64,000 nt of DNA from Brachybacterium muris. GTDB taxonomy: Bacteria; Actinomycetota; Actinomycetes; Actinomycetales; Dermabacteraceae. The stretch covers positions 1,364,001-1,428,000 of the forward strand of contig NZ_JAFBCB010000001.1 of the NCBI RefSeq assembly GCF_016907455.1. Reading direction: 5' to 3'. The notes below the pieces were generated by a model. That model searched no databases, was not told the DNA's origin, and saw only the letters and a list, made by a program, of their open reading frames with translations. Positions 1-7,904 of this stretch are shown here, piece after piece; positions within the stretch are counted from its first letter, which is position 1; every line of letters begins with the position of its first letter. Both the position numbers and the translations under genes were made by a program.

Positions 1-176
1 CCCATTCCGACGACGACCGTTTGGCCACCGGCTACTTCTCCTTCGAGCTGGCAGATCCGTCTCACCTGCAGGCAGTGCTCGCGGCCGTGCGCCGCGTCGA
101 GGGCGTGTTCGACGTCTACCGGGTCACGGCGGACGGCAAGGCCGTCTCCGCCGCCGCACCGTTGACCGCGTCCTGA
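1..176 (+). CDS. relA: RelA/SpoT-family (p)ppGpp synthetase/hydrolase, C-terminal end only
   Basis: The reading frame enters from the left edge (first full codon at base 3) and stops with TGA at 174-176, giving the last 57 residues. The segment reads as the C-terminal ACT (RAM) domain of long RelA/SpoT enzymes: a beta strand [10 protein letters not shown], a helix [15 protein letters not shown] and a strand FDVYRVTA. In the full protein this domain senses the ribosome and amino-acid state and controls the N-terminal (p)ppGpp hydrolase and synthetase domains, which lie outside the window. The short tail after the domain is Ala-rich and not conserved. The last 61 bases overlap the 3' end of a convergent gene on the minus strand. 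The family call rests only on this short domain but matches it well. Confidence 0.8.
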   Translation, partial: HSDDDRLATGYFSFELADPSHLQAVLAAVRRVEGVFDVYRVTADGKAVSAAAPLTAS

Positions 177-436
177 TAGGCACTTCCTGACCAGGGTGTT
201 GCCCCACCGTGGAGCACGGCCTCCCATCGTTCCCTGGCGGTGCGCGTGAGGTAGCGGTGGGGGAGCGTGGCGAGCTGCGTATGGACCTGCGATTCCGTGA
301 GGTGGCCGTTGTCCAGCAGGTCCCTCACGGCCGGCACAGCGGTGTCGTTGCCGGCGAACCGCAGCAGATCCAGTGCCGTGCGGACCGGTGAGGTGAGTGG
401 GGCACCGCCCATGGTCTCCACGTCACCGGTGGCGAG
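116..436 (-). pseudogene. AbiEi-like regulator, C-terminal fragment (gene broken by two IS elements)
   Basis: This is the 3' third of a minus-strand gene whose other parts lie at 3018-3110 and 5692-5973. It encodes about 104 residues ending in AVTR and TAG (116-118), and contains the strand-helix motif PLTSPVRTALDLLR typical of the C-terminal half of actinobacterial AbiEi-family (type IV antitoxin-like) proteins. The fragment is separated from its start by two 2581-bp insertions, so it has no start of its own. Read through from the IS, the frame is a meaningless antisense translation of istA. Its end overlaps relA by 61 bases on the opposite strand. Confidence 0.75.
432..436. repeat. 5-bp target-site duplication GCGAG of IS copy 1 (partner 3018-3022)
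   Basis: GCGAG occurs immediately outside both ends of IS copy 1 (432-436 and 3018-3022). Removing the IS and one GCGAG restores the open frame of the minus-strand AbiEi-like gene, which confirms the duplication. Confidence 0.93.
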
Positions 437-549
437 TGAATATTCGCCTCGCTGGGGTCCGCTGATCGAGGGTTCGGGTGCCACGTCGCTGCCGTAGCGG
501 TGGCGTCGTTCGGGACCACCAGTGGTGTCGTTGGGGCCGCTCTGTCTAC

Positions 550-590
550 GCTCCTTCCGCCGTGTGTATAGGGCACGCGGCGGAAGGAGC
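550..590 (+). promoter_or_regulatory. Stem-loop that sequesters the istA ribosome binding site (present in all five copies)
   Basis: Bases 550-566 pair with 574-590 in a 17-bp stem (16 Watson-Crick pairs and one T-G wobble at 563/577) around a 7-base loop, TATAGGG. The right arm contains the whole Shine-Dalgarno sequence GGAAGGAG (582-589), nine bases before the istA ATG at 599. Possible -10 boxes are TACGCT (547-552) and TATAGG (567-572). Transcripts starting from either would lack much or all of the left arm, whereas read-through RNA from outside would fold and hide the site. The same arrangement is known to protect IS10 and IS50 from impinging transcription; its use here is inference. Identical stem-loops lie at 3224-3264, 20573-20613, 36447-36487 and 38741-38781. 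Confidence 0.7.
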
Positions 591-598
591 AATCTGGA

Positions 599-2161
599 AT
601 GGTACGGAAGATCAGGGCGAAGCTGGTGCTCCAGCTGCGCGCAGAAGGTCTGTCGGGGCGAGCGATTTCGTCCTCGCAGGGCATGTCCCGCAAGTCCGTG
701 AGGGCGGTGTTCGAGGCCGCTGACGCTGCAGGGATCGGGTGGGGCGATATCGCGGACGTCGCCGATGAGCAGGTGTATGCCCGGTTGTTCCCGGGCCGGG
801 GCGAGCACGAGAGCGTGTTCGCACAGCCGGACTGGGAACAGGTCCATCGAGAGATGGCCAGGGTCGGCGTGACGCTGAAGCTGTTGCACGGCGAGTACTT
901 CGACGCGACCACGGCGGCTGGGGATCCGGCGATGGGGTATGACCGGTTTTGCCGCACCTACCAGCACCACGTCATGGTCACCGGTGCCGCTTCGAGAGTC
1001 GGTCACAAGGCCGGCCAGAGCGTGGAGGTCGACTGGTCCGGCCCCACGATGGAGCTGGCCGATCCGGTCACCGGCGAGGTCTCGAAGGTGTTCTTGTTCG
1101 TTGCCTGCCTGCCTTTTTCTCGTTACGCGTTCTGCTTCCCGGCGCTGGATATGCGCCAGGAGTCCTGGCTGCGAGCGCACGTAGCGATGTTCGAGGCGCT
1201 GGGCGGGACGGTCCCGAGGATCGTTCCGGACAACCTCAAGACCGGTGTGGTGAAGCACCCCCGCGAGGGCGAGATCGTCCTGAACGATGCGTATCGCGAG
1301 ATGGCAGCGCATTACTCGGCGGCGGTGCTCCCGGGGAGGGTGCGGAAACCGAAAGACAAGGCGAGCGTGGAGAACACCGTCGCGCACGTCGCGACCTGGG
1401 TCATCGCCGGGCTGCGGGATCAGCGATTCACGTCCCTGCCCGAACTTGCAGCCGCCATCGGGCAGCGGATGGAGGCCTATAACGCGGAGCCGTTCCAGAA
1501 GCGGCCCGGATCCCGCGCCAGCGTGTTCGACGCGGAGGAGCGGCCGCTGCTGACGCCGCTGCCGGCGGTGCCCTACGAGATCTCGACATGGCACTACGGA
1601 CGACGAGTGGGCAGGAACGGGCACGTCACGTTCGCGCGGAACTTCTACTCCGCGCCGTTCGCGCACATCGGCGCGAAGGTCGATCTGCGCATCACGGCCC
1701 GGACGCTGGAGATCTATCAGGGCAGCCAGCGACTGACCAGTCACCTGCTGCTCCCGGAGACCGCGAGCAATGAGTACCGCACCAACGACGCGGACCTACC
1801 TGCGGGCGAGCGTTTCCAGGCCTGGGACGCGCAGAGGGTGCGGGCGTGGGCAGATCGGGTCGGGCCGGCCACGGTGATCGTGATCCAGCGGATCTTCGAG
1901 TCCGTGCCGATCGTGGAACAGGGCCTGGATCCCGCGTTGGCGGTGCTACGGCTCTCTCGCCGCTTCTCCGTAGATCGGGTCGAGGCGGCCTGCGCACTCG
2001 CGCTGACGGGACGGGTCCGTTCACCGCGCTATGCGCATCTGCACCCGATCTTGGCCACCGGGCAGGACAAGGTCGCCGCCCTGCGTCCACCCCGCGAGGA
2101 ACCCGCGGAAGACGGCGGATACGTCCGTGGCGCCGACTACTACGCCGGAGGTGTCCGGTGA
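599..2161 (+). CDS. istA: IS21-family transposase IstA, copy 1
   Basis: This 520-residue protein is the DDE transposase that cuts and joins the IS ends. An N-terminal helix-turn-helix lies around residues 17-40 (LSGRAISSSQGMSRKSVRAVF). The integrase-like catalytic core carries Asp145 in VEVDWSG, Asp211 in IVPDNLK and Glu258 in KDKASVEN, the DDE triad. A C-terminal Mu-type beta-barrel and a basic tail follow. The ATG at 599 is preceded by GGAAGGAG at nine bases. The stop overlaps the istB GTG (GTGA at 2158-2161), so the two are translationally coupled. It looks intact and is the same protein in all five copies. Confidence 0.95.
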   Translation: MVRKIRAKLVLQLRAEGLSGRAISSSQGMSRKSVRAVFEAADAAGIGWGDIADVADEQVYARLFPGRGEHESVFAQPDWEQVHREMARVGVTLKLLHGEYFDATTAAGDPAMGYDRFCRTYQHHVMVTGAASRVGHKAGQSVEVDWSGPTMELADPVTGEVSKVFLFVACLPFSRYAFCFPALDMRQESWLRAHVAMFEALGGTVPRIVPDNLKTGVVKHPREGEIVLNDAYREMAAHYSAAVLPGRVRKPKDKASVENTVAHVATWVIAGLRDQRFTSLPELAAAIGQRMEAYNAEPFQKRPGSRASVFDAEERPLLTPLPAVPYEISTWHYGRRVGRNGHVTFARNFYSAPFAHIGAKVDLRITARTLEIYQGSQRLTSHLLLPETASNEYRTNDADLPAGERFQAWDAQRVRAWADRVGPATVIVIQRIFESVPIVEQGLDPALAVLRLSRRFSVDRVEAACALALTGRVRSPRYAHLHPILATGQDKVAALRPPREEPAEDGGYVRGADYYAGGVR

Positions 2162-2904
2162 GCGTGATCGATAACGACACGAAGCGGAAGCTGCGCGAGA
2201 TGGGCGCGACCGCGCTGCTGGACGCGATCGATGCCCAGGATGAGGCTCACGTGCTGGGGATGTCGTTCCAGGAACGGCTCCAGCTGATCGTGGACGAGGC
2301 GCATTCCATCTTCAATCATGGAAAGGTCGAGGGTCTGATCCGCCGGGCGGGGCTGCGTTATCCCGGAGCGGACCTGCGGCGGCTGGATCTGGTCGAGGAA
2401 CGGGGACTGAACCGGAACGTGATCGCGCAACTGGCAACCTGCTCCTTCATCCAGCGGCAACAGAACGTGGTCTTCCAGGGCTTCACCGGCTCAGGGAAGT
2501 CCTACCTCGGCTGCGCGCTGGCGAAGCAGGCCTGCCAGCACCGGCTCCGAGCCCACTACATCCGAATGCCCGACCTCGAAGAGGCCTGGGCCCTGGCAAA
2601 GGACAAGCCGCAGGGCCAGACGAAGTTCCTGCGGAAGTACTCCACGTTCTCGCTGCTGGTGATCGACGAGTGGCTGCTGGACCATCCTGACGAGGGAATG
2701 CGTTCGATGCTGCTGGAACTGCTCGAGCGCCGCTATGACACCGGCTCGACCGTGTTCTGCACCCAGTACCCGAAGAAGGACTGGCACGCCCGGCTCGGTG
2801 GAGCAGTCCACGCCGATGCGATCATGGACCGCATCGTGCACAACACAATCTGGATCGACACCGGCGACAGGAACATGCGAGAACACACCGCACTGCCCCA
2901 GTGA
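2158..2904 (+). CDS. istB: IS21-family AAA+ helper ATPase IstB, copy 1
   Basis: This 248-residue ATPase works with IstA; in the family it selects target DNA and stimulates the transposase. A short N-terminal helical domain (residues 1-95) precedes the AAA+ core with Walker A GFTGSGKS at 108-115 and Walker B LLVIDE at 166-171. A sensor-like CTQYP at 201-205 and the conserved MDRIVHNT near 223-230 complete the core. It starts at GTG 2158, inside the last codons of istA, rather than at an upstream in-frame codon, because this gives the usual family length and the normal istA-istB coupling. Confidence 0.95.
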   Translation: MSVIDNDTKRKLREMGATALLDAIDAQDEAHVLGMSFQERLQLIVDEAHSIFNHGKVEGLIRRAGLRYPGADLRRLDLVEERGLNRNVIAQLATCSFIQRQQNVVFQGFTGSGKSYLGCALAKQACQHRLRAHYIRMPDLEEAWALAKDKPQGQTKFLRKYSTFSLLVIDEWLLDHPDEGMRSMLLELLERRYDTGSTVFCTQYPKKDWHARLGGAVHADAIMDRIVHNTIWIDTGDRNMREHTALPQ

Positions 2905-3017
2905 CCCGATGCCGGCGGGAGCCAGTGGTCCCCACCGCGGCGGCTACTGGCCCCCGTCGGCACGATCGGCGGTCCCCAAGAGCAAGATTCGGTGGCTCCC
3001 ACGACTACGAATACTCA

Positions 3018-3110
3018 GCGAGACGGGAGTGCCGCACCAGCACCCCGCCCAGAGGGCTGCGATGCGCCGTGGTGAGCAGCTCCGCCGGGGAGGGGGCGGG
3101 GCCGCCGCAC
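3018..3110 (-). pseudogene. AbiEi-like regulator, middle fragment trapped between two IS copies
   Basis: These 93 bases between IS copies 1 and 2 encode, on the minus strand, about 30 residues (GGPAPSPAELLTTAHRS and onward to VRHSRLA). They join in frame to the N-terminal part at 5692-5973 and the C-terminal part at 116-431 once the IS copies and one copy of each target duplication are removed. They carry nothing else recognisable. Confidence 0.75.
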
Positions 3111-3272
3111 TGAATATTCGCCTCGCTGGGGTCCGCTGATCGAGGGTTCGGGTGCCACGTCGCTGCCGTAGCGGTGGCGTCGTTCGGGACCACCAGTGGT
3201 GTCGTTGGGGCCGCTCTGTCTACGCTCCTTCCGCCGTGTGTATAGGGCACGCGGCGGAAGGAGCAATCTGGA

Positions 3273-4835
3273 ATGGTACGGAAGATCAGGGCGAAGCTGG
3301 TGCTCCAGCTGCGCGCAGAAGGTCTGTCGGGGCGAGCGATTTCGTCCTCGCAGGGCATGTCCCGCAAGTCCGTGAGGGCGGTGTTCGAGGCCGCTGACGC
3401 TGCAGGGATCGGGTGGGGCGATATCGCGGACGTCGCCGATGAGCAGGTGTATGCCCGGTTGTTCCCGGGCCGGGGCGAGCACGAGAGCGTGTTCGCACAG
3501 CCGGACTGGGAACAGGTCCATCGAGAGATGGCCAGGGTCGGCGTGACGCTGAAGCTGTTGCACGGCGAGTACTTCGACGCGACCACGGCGGCTGGGGATC
3601 CGGCGATGGGGTATGACCGGTTTTGCCGCACCTACCAGCACCACGTCATGGTCACCGGTGCCGCTTCGAGAGTCGGTCACAAGGCCGGCCAGAGCGTGGA
3701 GGTCGACTGGTCCGGCCCCACGATGGAGCTGGCCGATCCGGTCACCGGCGAGGTCTCGAAGGTGTTCTTGTTCGTTGCCTGCCTGCCTTTTTCTCGTTAC
3801 GCGTTCTGCTTCCCGGCGCTGGATATGCGCCAGGAGTCCTGGCTGCGAGCGCACGTAGCGATGTTCGAGGCGCTGGGCGGGACGGTCCCGAGGATCGTTC
3901 CGGACAACCTCAAGACCGGTGTGGTGAAGCACCCCCGCGAGGGCGAGATCGTCCTGAACGATGCGTATCGCGAGATGGCAGCGCATTACTCGGCGGCGGT
4001 GCTCCCGGGGAGGGTGCGGAAACCGAAAGACAAGGCGAGCGTGGAGAACACCGTCGCGCACGTCGCGACCTGGGTCATCGCCGGGCTGCGGGATCAGCGA
4101 TTCACGTCCCTGCCCGAACTTGCAGCCGCCATCGGGCAGCGGATGGAGGCCTATAACGCGGAGCCGTTCCAGAAGCGGCCCGGATCCCGCGCCAGCGTGT
4201 TCGACGCGGAGGAGCGGCCGCTGCTGACGCCGCTGCCGGCGGTGCCCTACGAGATCTCGACATGGCACTACGGACGACGAGTGGGCAGGAACGGGCACGT
4301 CACGTTCGCGCGGAACTTCTACTCCGCGCCGTTCGCGCACATCGGCGCGAAGGTCGATCTGCGCATCACGGCCCGGACGCTGGAGATCTATCAGGGCAGC
4401 CAGCGACTGACCAGTCACCTGCTGCTCCCGGAGACCGCGAGCAATGAGTACCGCACCAACGACGCGGACCTACCTGCGGGCGAGCGTTTCCAGGCCTGGG
4501 ACGCGCAGAGGGTGCGGGCGTGGGCAGATCGGGTCGGGCCGGCCACGGTGATCGTGATCCAGCGGATCTTCGAGTCCGTGCCGATCGTGGAACAGGGCCT
4601 GGATCCCGCGTTGGCGGTGCTACGGCTCTCTCGCCGCTTCTCCGTAGATCGGGTCGAGGCGGCCTGCGCACTCGCGCTGACGGGACGGGTCCGTTCACCG
4701 CGCTATGCGCATCTGCACCCGATCTTGGCCACCGGGCAGGACAAGGTCGCCGCCCTGCGTCCACCCCGCGAGGAACCCGCGGAAGACGGCGGATACGTCC
4801 GTGGCGCCGACTACTACGCCGGAGGTGTCCGGTGA
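3273..4835 (+). CDS. istA: IS21-family transposase IstA, copy 2
   Basis: This is an intact 520-residue DDE transposase with the same translation as copy 1. It has its own ribosome binding site inside the stem-loop at 3224-3264, and its stop overlaps istB at 4832-4835. Confidence 0.95.
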   Translation: MVRKIRAKLVLQLRAEGLSGRAISSSQGMSRKSVRAVFEAADAAGIGWGDIADVADEQVYARLFPGRGEHESVFAQPDWEQVHREMARVGVTLKLLHGEYFDATTAAGDPAMGYDRFCRTYQHHVMVTGAASRVGHKAGQSVEVDWSGPTMELADPVTGEVSKVFLFVACLPFSRYAFCFPALDMRQESWLRAHVAMFEALGGTVPRIVPDNLKTGVVKHPREGEIVLNDAYREMAAHYSAAVLPGRVRKPKDKASVENTVAHVATWVIAGLRDQRFTSLPELAAAIGQRMEAYNAEPFQKRPGSRASVFDAEERPLLTPLPAVPYEISTWHYGRRVGRNGHVTFARNFYSAPFAHIGAKVDLRITARTLEIYQGSQRLTSHLLLPETASNEYRTNDADLPAGERFQAWDAQRVRAWADRVGPATVIVIQRIFESVPIVEQGLDPALAVLRLSRRFSVDRVEAACALALTGRVRSPRYAHLHPILATGQDKVAALRPPREEPAEDGGYVRGADYYAGGVR

Positions 4836-5578
4836 GCGTGATCGATAACGACACGAAGCGGAAGCTGCGCGAGATGGGCGCGACCGCGCTGCTGGACGCG
4901 ATCGATGCCCAGGATGAGGCTCACGTGCTGGGGATGTCGTTCCAGGAACGGCTCCAGCTGATCGTGGACGAGGCGCATTCCATCTTCAATCATGGAAAGG
5001 TCGAGGGTCTGATCCGCCGGGCGGGGCTGCGTTATCCCGGAGCGGACCTGCGGCGGCTGGATCTGGTCGAGGAACGGGGACTGAACCGGAACGTGATCGC
5101 GCAACTGGCAACCTGCTCCTTCATCCAGCGGCAACAGAACGTGGTCTTCCAGGGCTTCACCGGCTCAGGGAAGTCCTACCTCGGCTGCGCGCTGGCGAAG
5201 CAGGCCTGCCAGCACCGGCTCCGAGCCCACTACATCCGAATGCCCGACCTCGAAGAGGCCTGGGCCCTGGCAAAGGACAAGCCGCAGGGCCAGACGAAGT
5301 TCCTGCGGAAGTACTCCACGTTCTCGCTGCTGGTGATCGACGAGTGGCTGCTGGACCATCCTGACGAGGGAATGCGTTCGATGCTGCTGGAACTGCTCGA
5401 GCGCCGCTATGACACCGGCTCGACCGTGTTCTGCACCCAGTACCCGAAGAAGGACTGGCACGCCCGGCTCGGTGGAGCAGTCCACGCCGATGCGATCATG
5501 GACCGCATCGTGCACAACACAATCTGGATCGACACCGGCGACAGGAACATGCGAGAACACACCGCACTGCCCCAGTGA
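4832..5578 (+). CDS. istB: IS21-family helper ATPase IstB, copy 2
   Basis: This is an intact 248-residue AAA+ ATPase, identical in translation to copy 1, starting at a GTG that overlaps the istA stop. Confidence 0.95.
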   Translation: MSVIDNDTKRKLREMGATALLDAIDAQDEAHVLGMSFQERLQLIVDEAHSIFNHGKVEGLIRRAGLRYPGADLRRLDLVEERGLNRNVIAQLATCSFIQRQQNVVFQGFTGSGKSYLGCALAKQACQHRLRAHYIRMPDLEEAWALAKDKPQGQTKFLRKYSTFSLLVIDEWLLDHPDEGMRSMLLELLERRYDTGSTVFCTQYPKKDWHARLGGAVHADAIMDRIVHNTIWIDTGDRNMREHTALPQ

Positions 5579-5691
5579 CCCGATGCCGGCGGGAGCCAGT
5601 GGTCCCCACCGCGGCGGCTACTGGCCCCCGTCGGCACGATCGGCGGTCCCCAAGAGCAAGATTCGGTGGCTCCCACGACTACGAATACTCA

Positions 5692-5973
5692 GCACATCAC
5701 CCACCGCGCTGAGTCGCCTGCGATCACGTGATGGCGTCGCAGTTCCTGCCCGATCGCGGCACCCAGCAGCAGCGCGCGGCGCACCGCGGTGTCCAGGACG
5801 TCCGGCGGGGTGAACACACCCGGTACCAGGCGCTCCAGGTATCCGTCGGCCACCAGGGAGTCCATGGTGGGGGACTCCGGCCACTCCTGCAGCTCACCGA
5901 CCAGCGGGGCCGCGAGGTCGGCAGCATGCTGCGACCAGGCTGCGCAGGGTGCGAGGTGGCCGGTGCTGTCCAT
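5692..5973 (-). pseudogene. AbiEi-like regulator, N-terminal fragment (start of the doubly interrupted gene)
   Basis: The minus-strand ATG at 5973 begins a 94-residue N-terminal piece that runs into IS copy 2. It contains LVADGYLERLVPGVF, which resembles the wing of the N-terminal winged helix in AbiEi-family proteins, and HVIAGDSARWVM, the usual beginning of their second domain. Joining 5973-5696, 3110-3023 and 436-116 gives one uninterrupted 228-residue frame, the normal size of the actinobacterial family, so the gene was intact before the two insertions. AbiEi is the antitoxin of type IV toxin-antitoxin pairs, but many actinobacterial relatives are orphans, and no AbiEii toxin gene lies beside it here. 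The product as it stands must be non-functional. The family call is moderate and the gene breakage is certain. Confidence 0.75.
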
Positions 5974-5993
5974 GGATCGACTCTGACGCAAGC

Positions 5994-6020
5994 GGCCGGC
6001 CCCGACAAGCGGGACCGGCC
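5994..6020 (-). terminator. Hairpin, probable terminator of the DUF349 gene
   Basis: GGCCGG (5994-5999) pairs with CCGGCC (6015-6020), with a nested CCCG/CGGG and one mismatch between them. It lies just downstream of the DUF349 stop and before the AbiEi-like start on the same strand. There is no T-tract. Confidence 0.5.
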
Positions 6021-6080
6021 AGTTGTGGACGGACACGGTTGGGGAGGAACCCCGGCCCGGTGCGCCGTGCTGCAGGTCTG

Positions 6081-7700
6081 TCAGCCGAGGTCGTGGGCGG
6101 AGCGCTCGATGACCGCCAGCCACTCCTTGCGGGCCTCCAGCGCCGACTCCGCCTCGGCGATCTTCTTCGGGTCACCCCCGGCGCGGGCCTTGTCCAACGC
6201 GTCCTGGTAGCTCGAGATGGCGGCGTGCAGCTGCGAGGAGGCACCCTCGACACGAGCCTTGGTGCGCGGGTCGGTTCGACGCCACTCGTCCTCCTCGGCC
6301 TTGCGCACAGCGCGCTCGACCGCACGCAGCTTGTCCTCGATGCGGTGCATGTCCGAGCGCGGCACCTTGCCGGCCTCCTCCCAGCGGTCCTGGATGGAGC
6401 GCAGCTTCTCCTTGGCGCCGTCCAGGTCCTTCGCCGGGTCGATGGACTGCGCCTCGGCGAGCAGGGCCTCCTTGACCTTCAGGTTCTCCTTCTGCTCGCC
6501 CTCGGTGGCCTTCAGGTCCTCGTTGCGGGCGGCGAAGAAGTGGTCCTGGGCGGCCTTGAACCGTGCCCACTGGGCGTCGTCCTTCTTGCGACTGCCGCGG
6601 GGAGCGCTGCGCCAGCGGTCCATCAGGTCCTTGTAGGCGCGAACCGTGGGGCCCCAGTCGGTGGAGTCCTTCATCGACTCGGCCTCGGCGATCAGCTTCT
6701 CCTTGACCTGGGCGGCCTCGCCGTGCTTCTCGTCGAGCTGCGAGAAGAACTGCTTGCGCATGCGGTCGAAGGACGCTCGAGCCGTGGACAGGCGCTTCCA
6801 CAGCGCCTCCTCGGTGGGGCGGTCCAGCGAGACGTCCTCGGACTGCATCTTCTTCCAGGTGGGGACCATCTGGCGCATGGTCTCGCCAGCGCTCTTCCAG
6901 GACAGCTGCGAGGGCTCGGTGGCCACCAGCTGCTCGATGGACTCCACGAAGGCCGTGCGGCGCGCGGTGGCCTCGTCGCGGGCGGCCATGCGCTCGGCCT
7001 CGAGGGCCTGGATCTTCGACTTGGCGTTCTCCCGCAGGTCGTGCGCGCGGGCGCGCAGGGCGGGGATGTCCCCGACCACCTGCGGCTCCTTCATGTTCTT
7101 GCGCAGGTTCTCCAGCAGACGGTTCAGATCGTTCTGGGTGTGCTCGGGGGCAGCGAGCTTCTTCTCGGTCAGGTCGAGGAAGGCTGCCAGGTCGAGGTAG
7201 GCGCGGGCGAAGGGGTCCAGTGCCTTCGCGTGGTCGGTCTCCGTGGTGGTGCCGATCTGGCGCACCTGCGTGCCGTCCTGCACGGTCACGGTGCCGTCCT
7301 CGGCCACGCTCCCGAAGGCGCGGGCCTCAGCGATGGCCGCCTCGTCGTACTCGGCCGGCGGCGGCACCGCGGGCAGCAGGGGGGCGGACGGCTTCTTGCC
7401 GGCCAGAGCAGCGGGGGAGGGGACGCCGGGGCGCGCAGTGGGACGGGGCACGGGGCGCGGGGTCGGTGCGGACGCCTTCTCCTGCTCGCCCTCCTGCTTC
7501 TCGTCCTGGCCCTCGTCCTGCTGGGCCGGATCGTCCTGCTGGCCCTCGTCCTGCTGGGCCGGATGGGGCTGATCCGTCTGCTCGGGCTCAGGCTGTTCGC
7601 TCTGTGCCGGCGGCTCAGTGGGGTCCGCCTGCGCGGTGGGCTCCACCGACTCGGCCTGCTCGGACGGCTCCGGGGTGACGGGGGTCTCGGACTCGCTCAC
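6081..7700 (-). CDS. DUF349 domain protein
   Basis: This 539-residue protein is soluble, highly charged and mostly helical. Residues 1 to about 110 are a low-complexity Pro/Glu/Gln region including a repeated PAQQDEGQ. The rest is a series of DUF349 units, recognised by repeated W...RF..A...FF.. patterns such as DDAQWARFKAAQDHFFAAR and RDRWEEAGKVPR-like segments. The function of DUF349 is not established; it is common beside hisS in actinobacteria. The GTG start at 7700 was chosen because AGGAG lies eight bases upstream and the open frame before it has no other good site. A -10 like TAGAGT (7806-7801) lies about 100 bases upstream. It is transcribed away from hisS. Confidence 0.85.
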   Translation of the reverse strand: MSESETPVTPEPSEQAESVEPTAQADPTEPPAQSEQPEPEQTDQPHPAQQDEGQQDDPAQQDEGQDEKQEGEQEKASAPTPRPVPRPTARPGVPSPAALAGKKPSAPLLPAVPPPAEYDEAAIAEARAFGSVAEDGTVTVQDGTQVRQIGTTTETDHAKALDPFARAYLDLAAFLDLTEKKLAAPEHTQNDLNRLLENLRKNMKEPQVVGDIPALRARAHDLRENAKSKIQALEAERMAARDEATARRTAFVESIEQLVATEPSQLSWKSAGETMRQMVPTWKKMQSEDVSLDRPTEEALWKRLSTARASFDRMRKQFFSQLDEKHGEAAQVKEKLIAEAESMKDSTDWGPTVRAYKDLMDRWRSAPRGSRKKDDAQWARFKAAQDHFFAARNEDLKATEGEQKENLKVKEALLAEAQSIDPAKDLDGAKEKLRSIQDRWEEAGKVPRSDMHRIEDKLRAVERAVRKAEEDEWRRTDPRTKARVEGASSQLHAAISSYQDALDKARAGGDPKKIAEAESALEARKEWLAVIERSAHDLG

Positions 7701-7904
7701 GGTTTGAGCTCCTTCGATCTGATCCGCTGCTGGGCGGGACGGGCCGCCGAGGCGGCCGGGCTTCACATGGCGCCCCTTCGATGGACCGCCACGACAGGGA
7801 ACTCTACAGCGATCCGGCCGGTGATCCGTGCCCCGTCCGTCGCCCACGTGGGGGTCATAATGGACGGGCCCTCCCTGCCCGCATCTGCGAAGGAAGTACT
7901 TCCC

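Larger units (their letters stand above)
437..3017 (+). mobile_element. IS21-family insertion sequence, copy 1 (2581 bp, complete)
   Basis: The ends were set by comparing five copies. The left end begins TGAATATTCG and the right end, read inward, begins TGAGTATTCG (9 of 10 matching), giving the 5'-TG...CA-3' termini of the IS21 family. It carries istA and istB overlapping by four bases. Further copies of a motif close to TGGGGACCRC sit near both ends, at 453-462, 509-519 and 531-540 on the left and, inverted, at 2925-2934, 2969-2978 and 2992-3001 on the right. These resemble the multiple transposase-binding repeats known for IS21. The 5-bp duplication GCGAG flanks it. It is inserted in the C-terminal half of the AbiEi-like gene. 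Confidence 0.95.
3111..5691 (+). mobile_element. IS21-family insertion sequence, copy 2 (2581 bp, complete)
   Basis: It is the same element as copy 1, with the same length and orientation and no difference that I could see. It is flanked by a 4-bp duplication GCAC (3107-3110 and 5692-5695), different from that of copy 1, so it arose by a separate insertion into the same minus-strand AbiEi-like gene, only 93 bp away. The two copies are direct repeats. Confidence 0.95.

Noticed and set aside
3018-3110. An attachment site or integron-like element between the two IS copies
   Set aside because: The segment is explained completely as 30 codons of the interrupted gene plus target duplications.
437-5691. 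IS copies 1 and 2 as a composite transposon
   Set aside because: They have different target duplications and enclose only 93 bp of the host gene, so they are two independent insertions.
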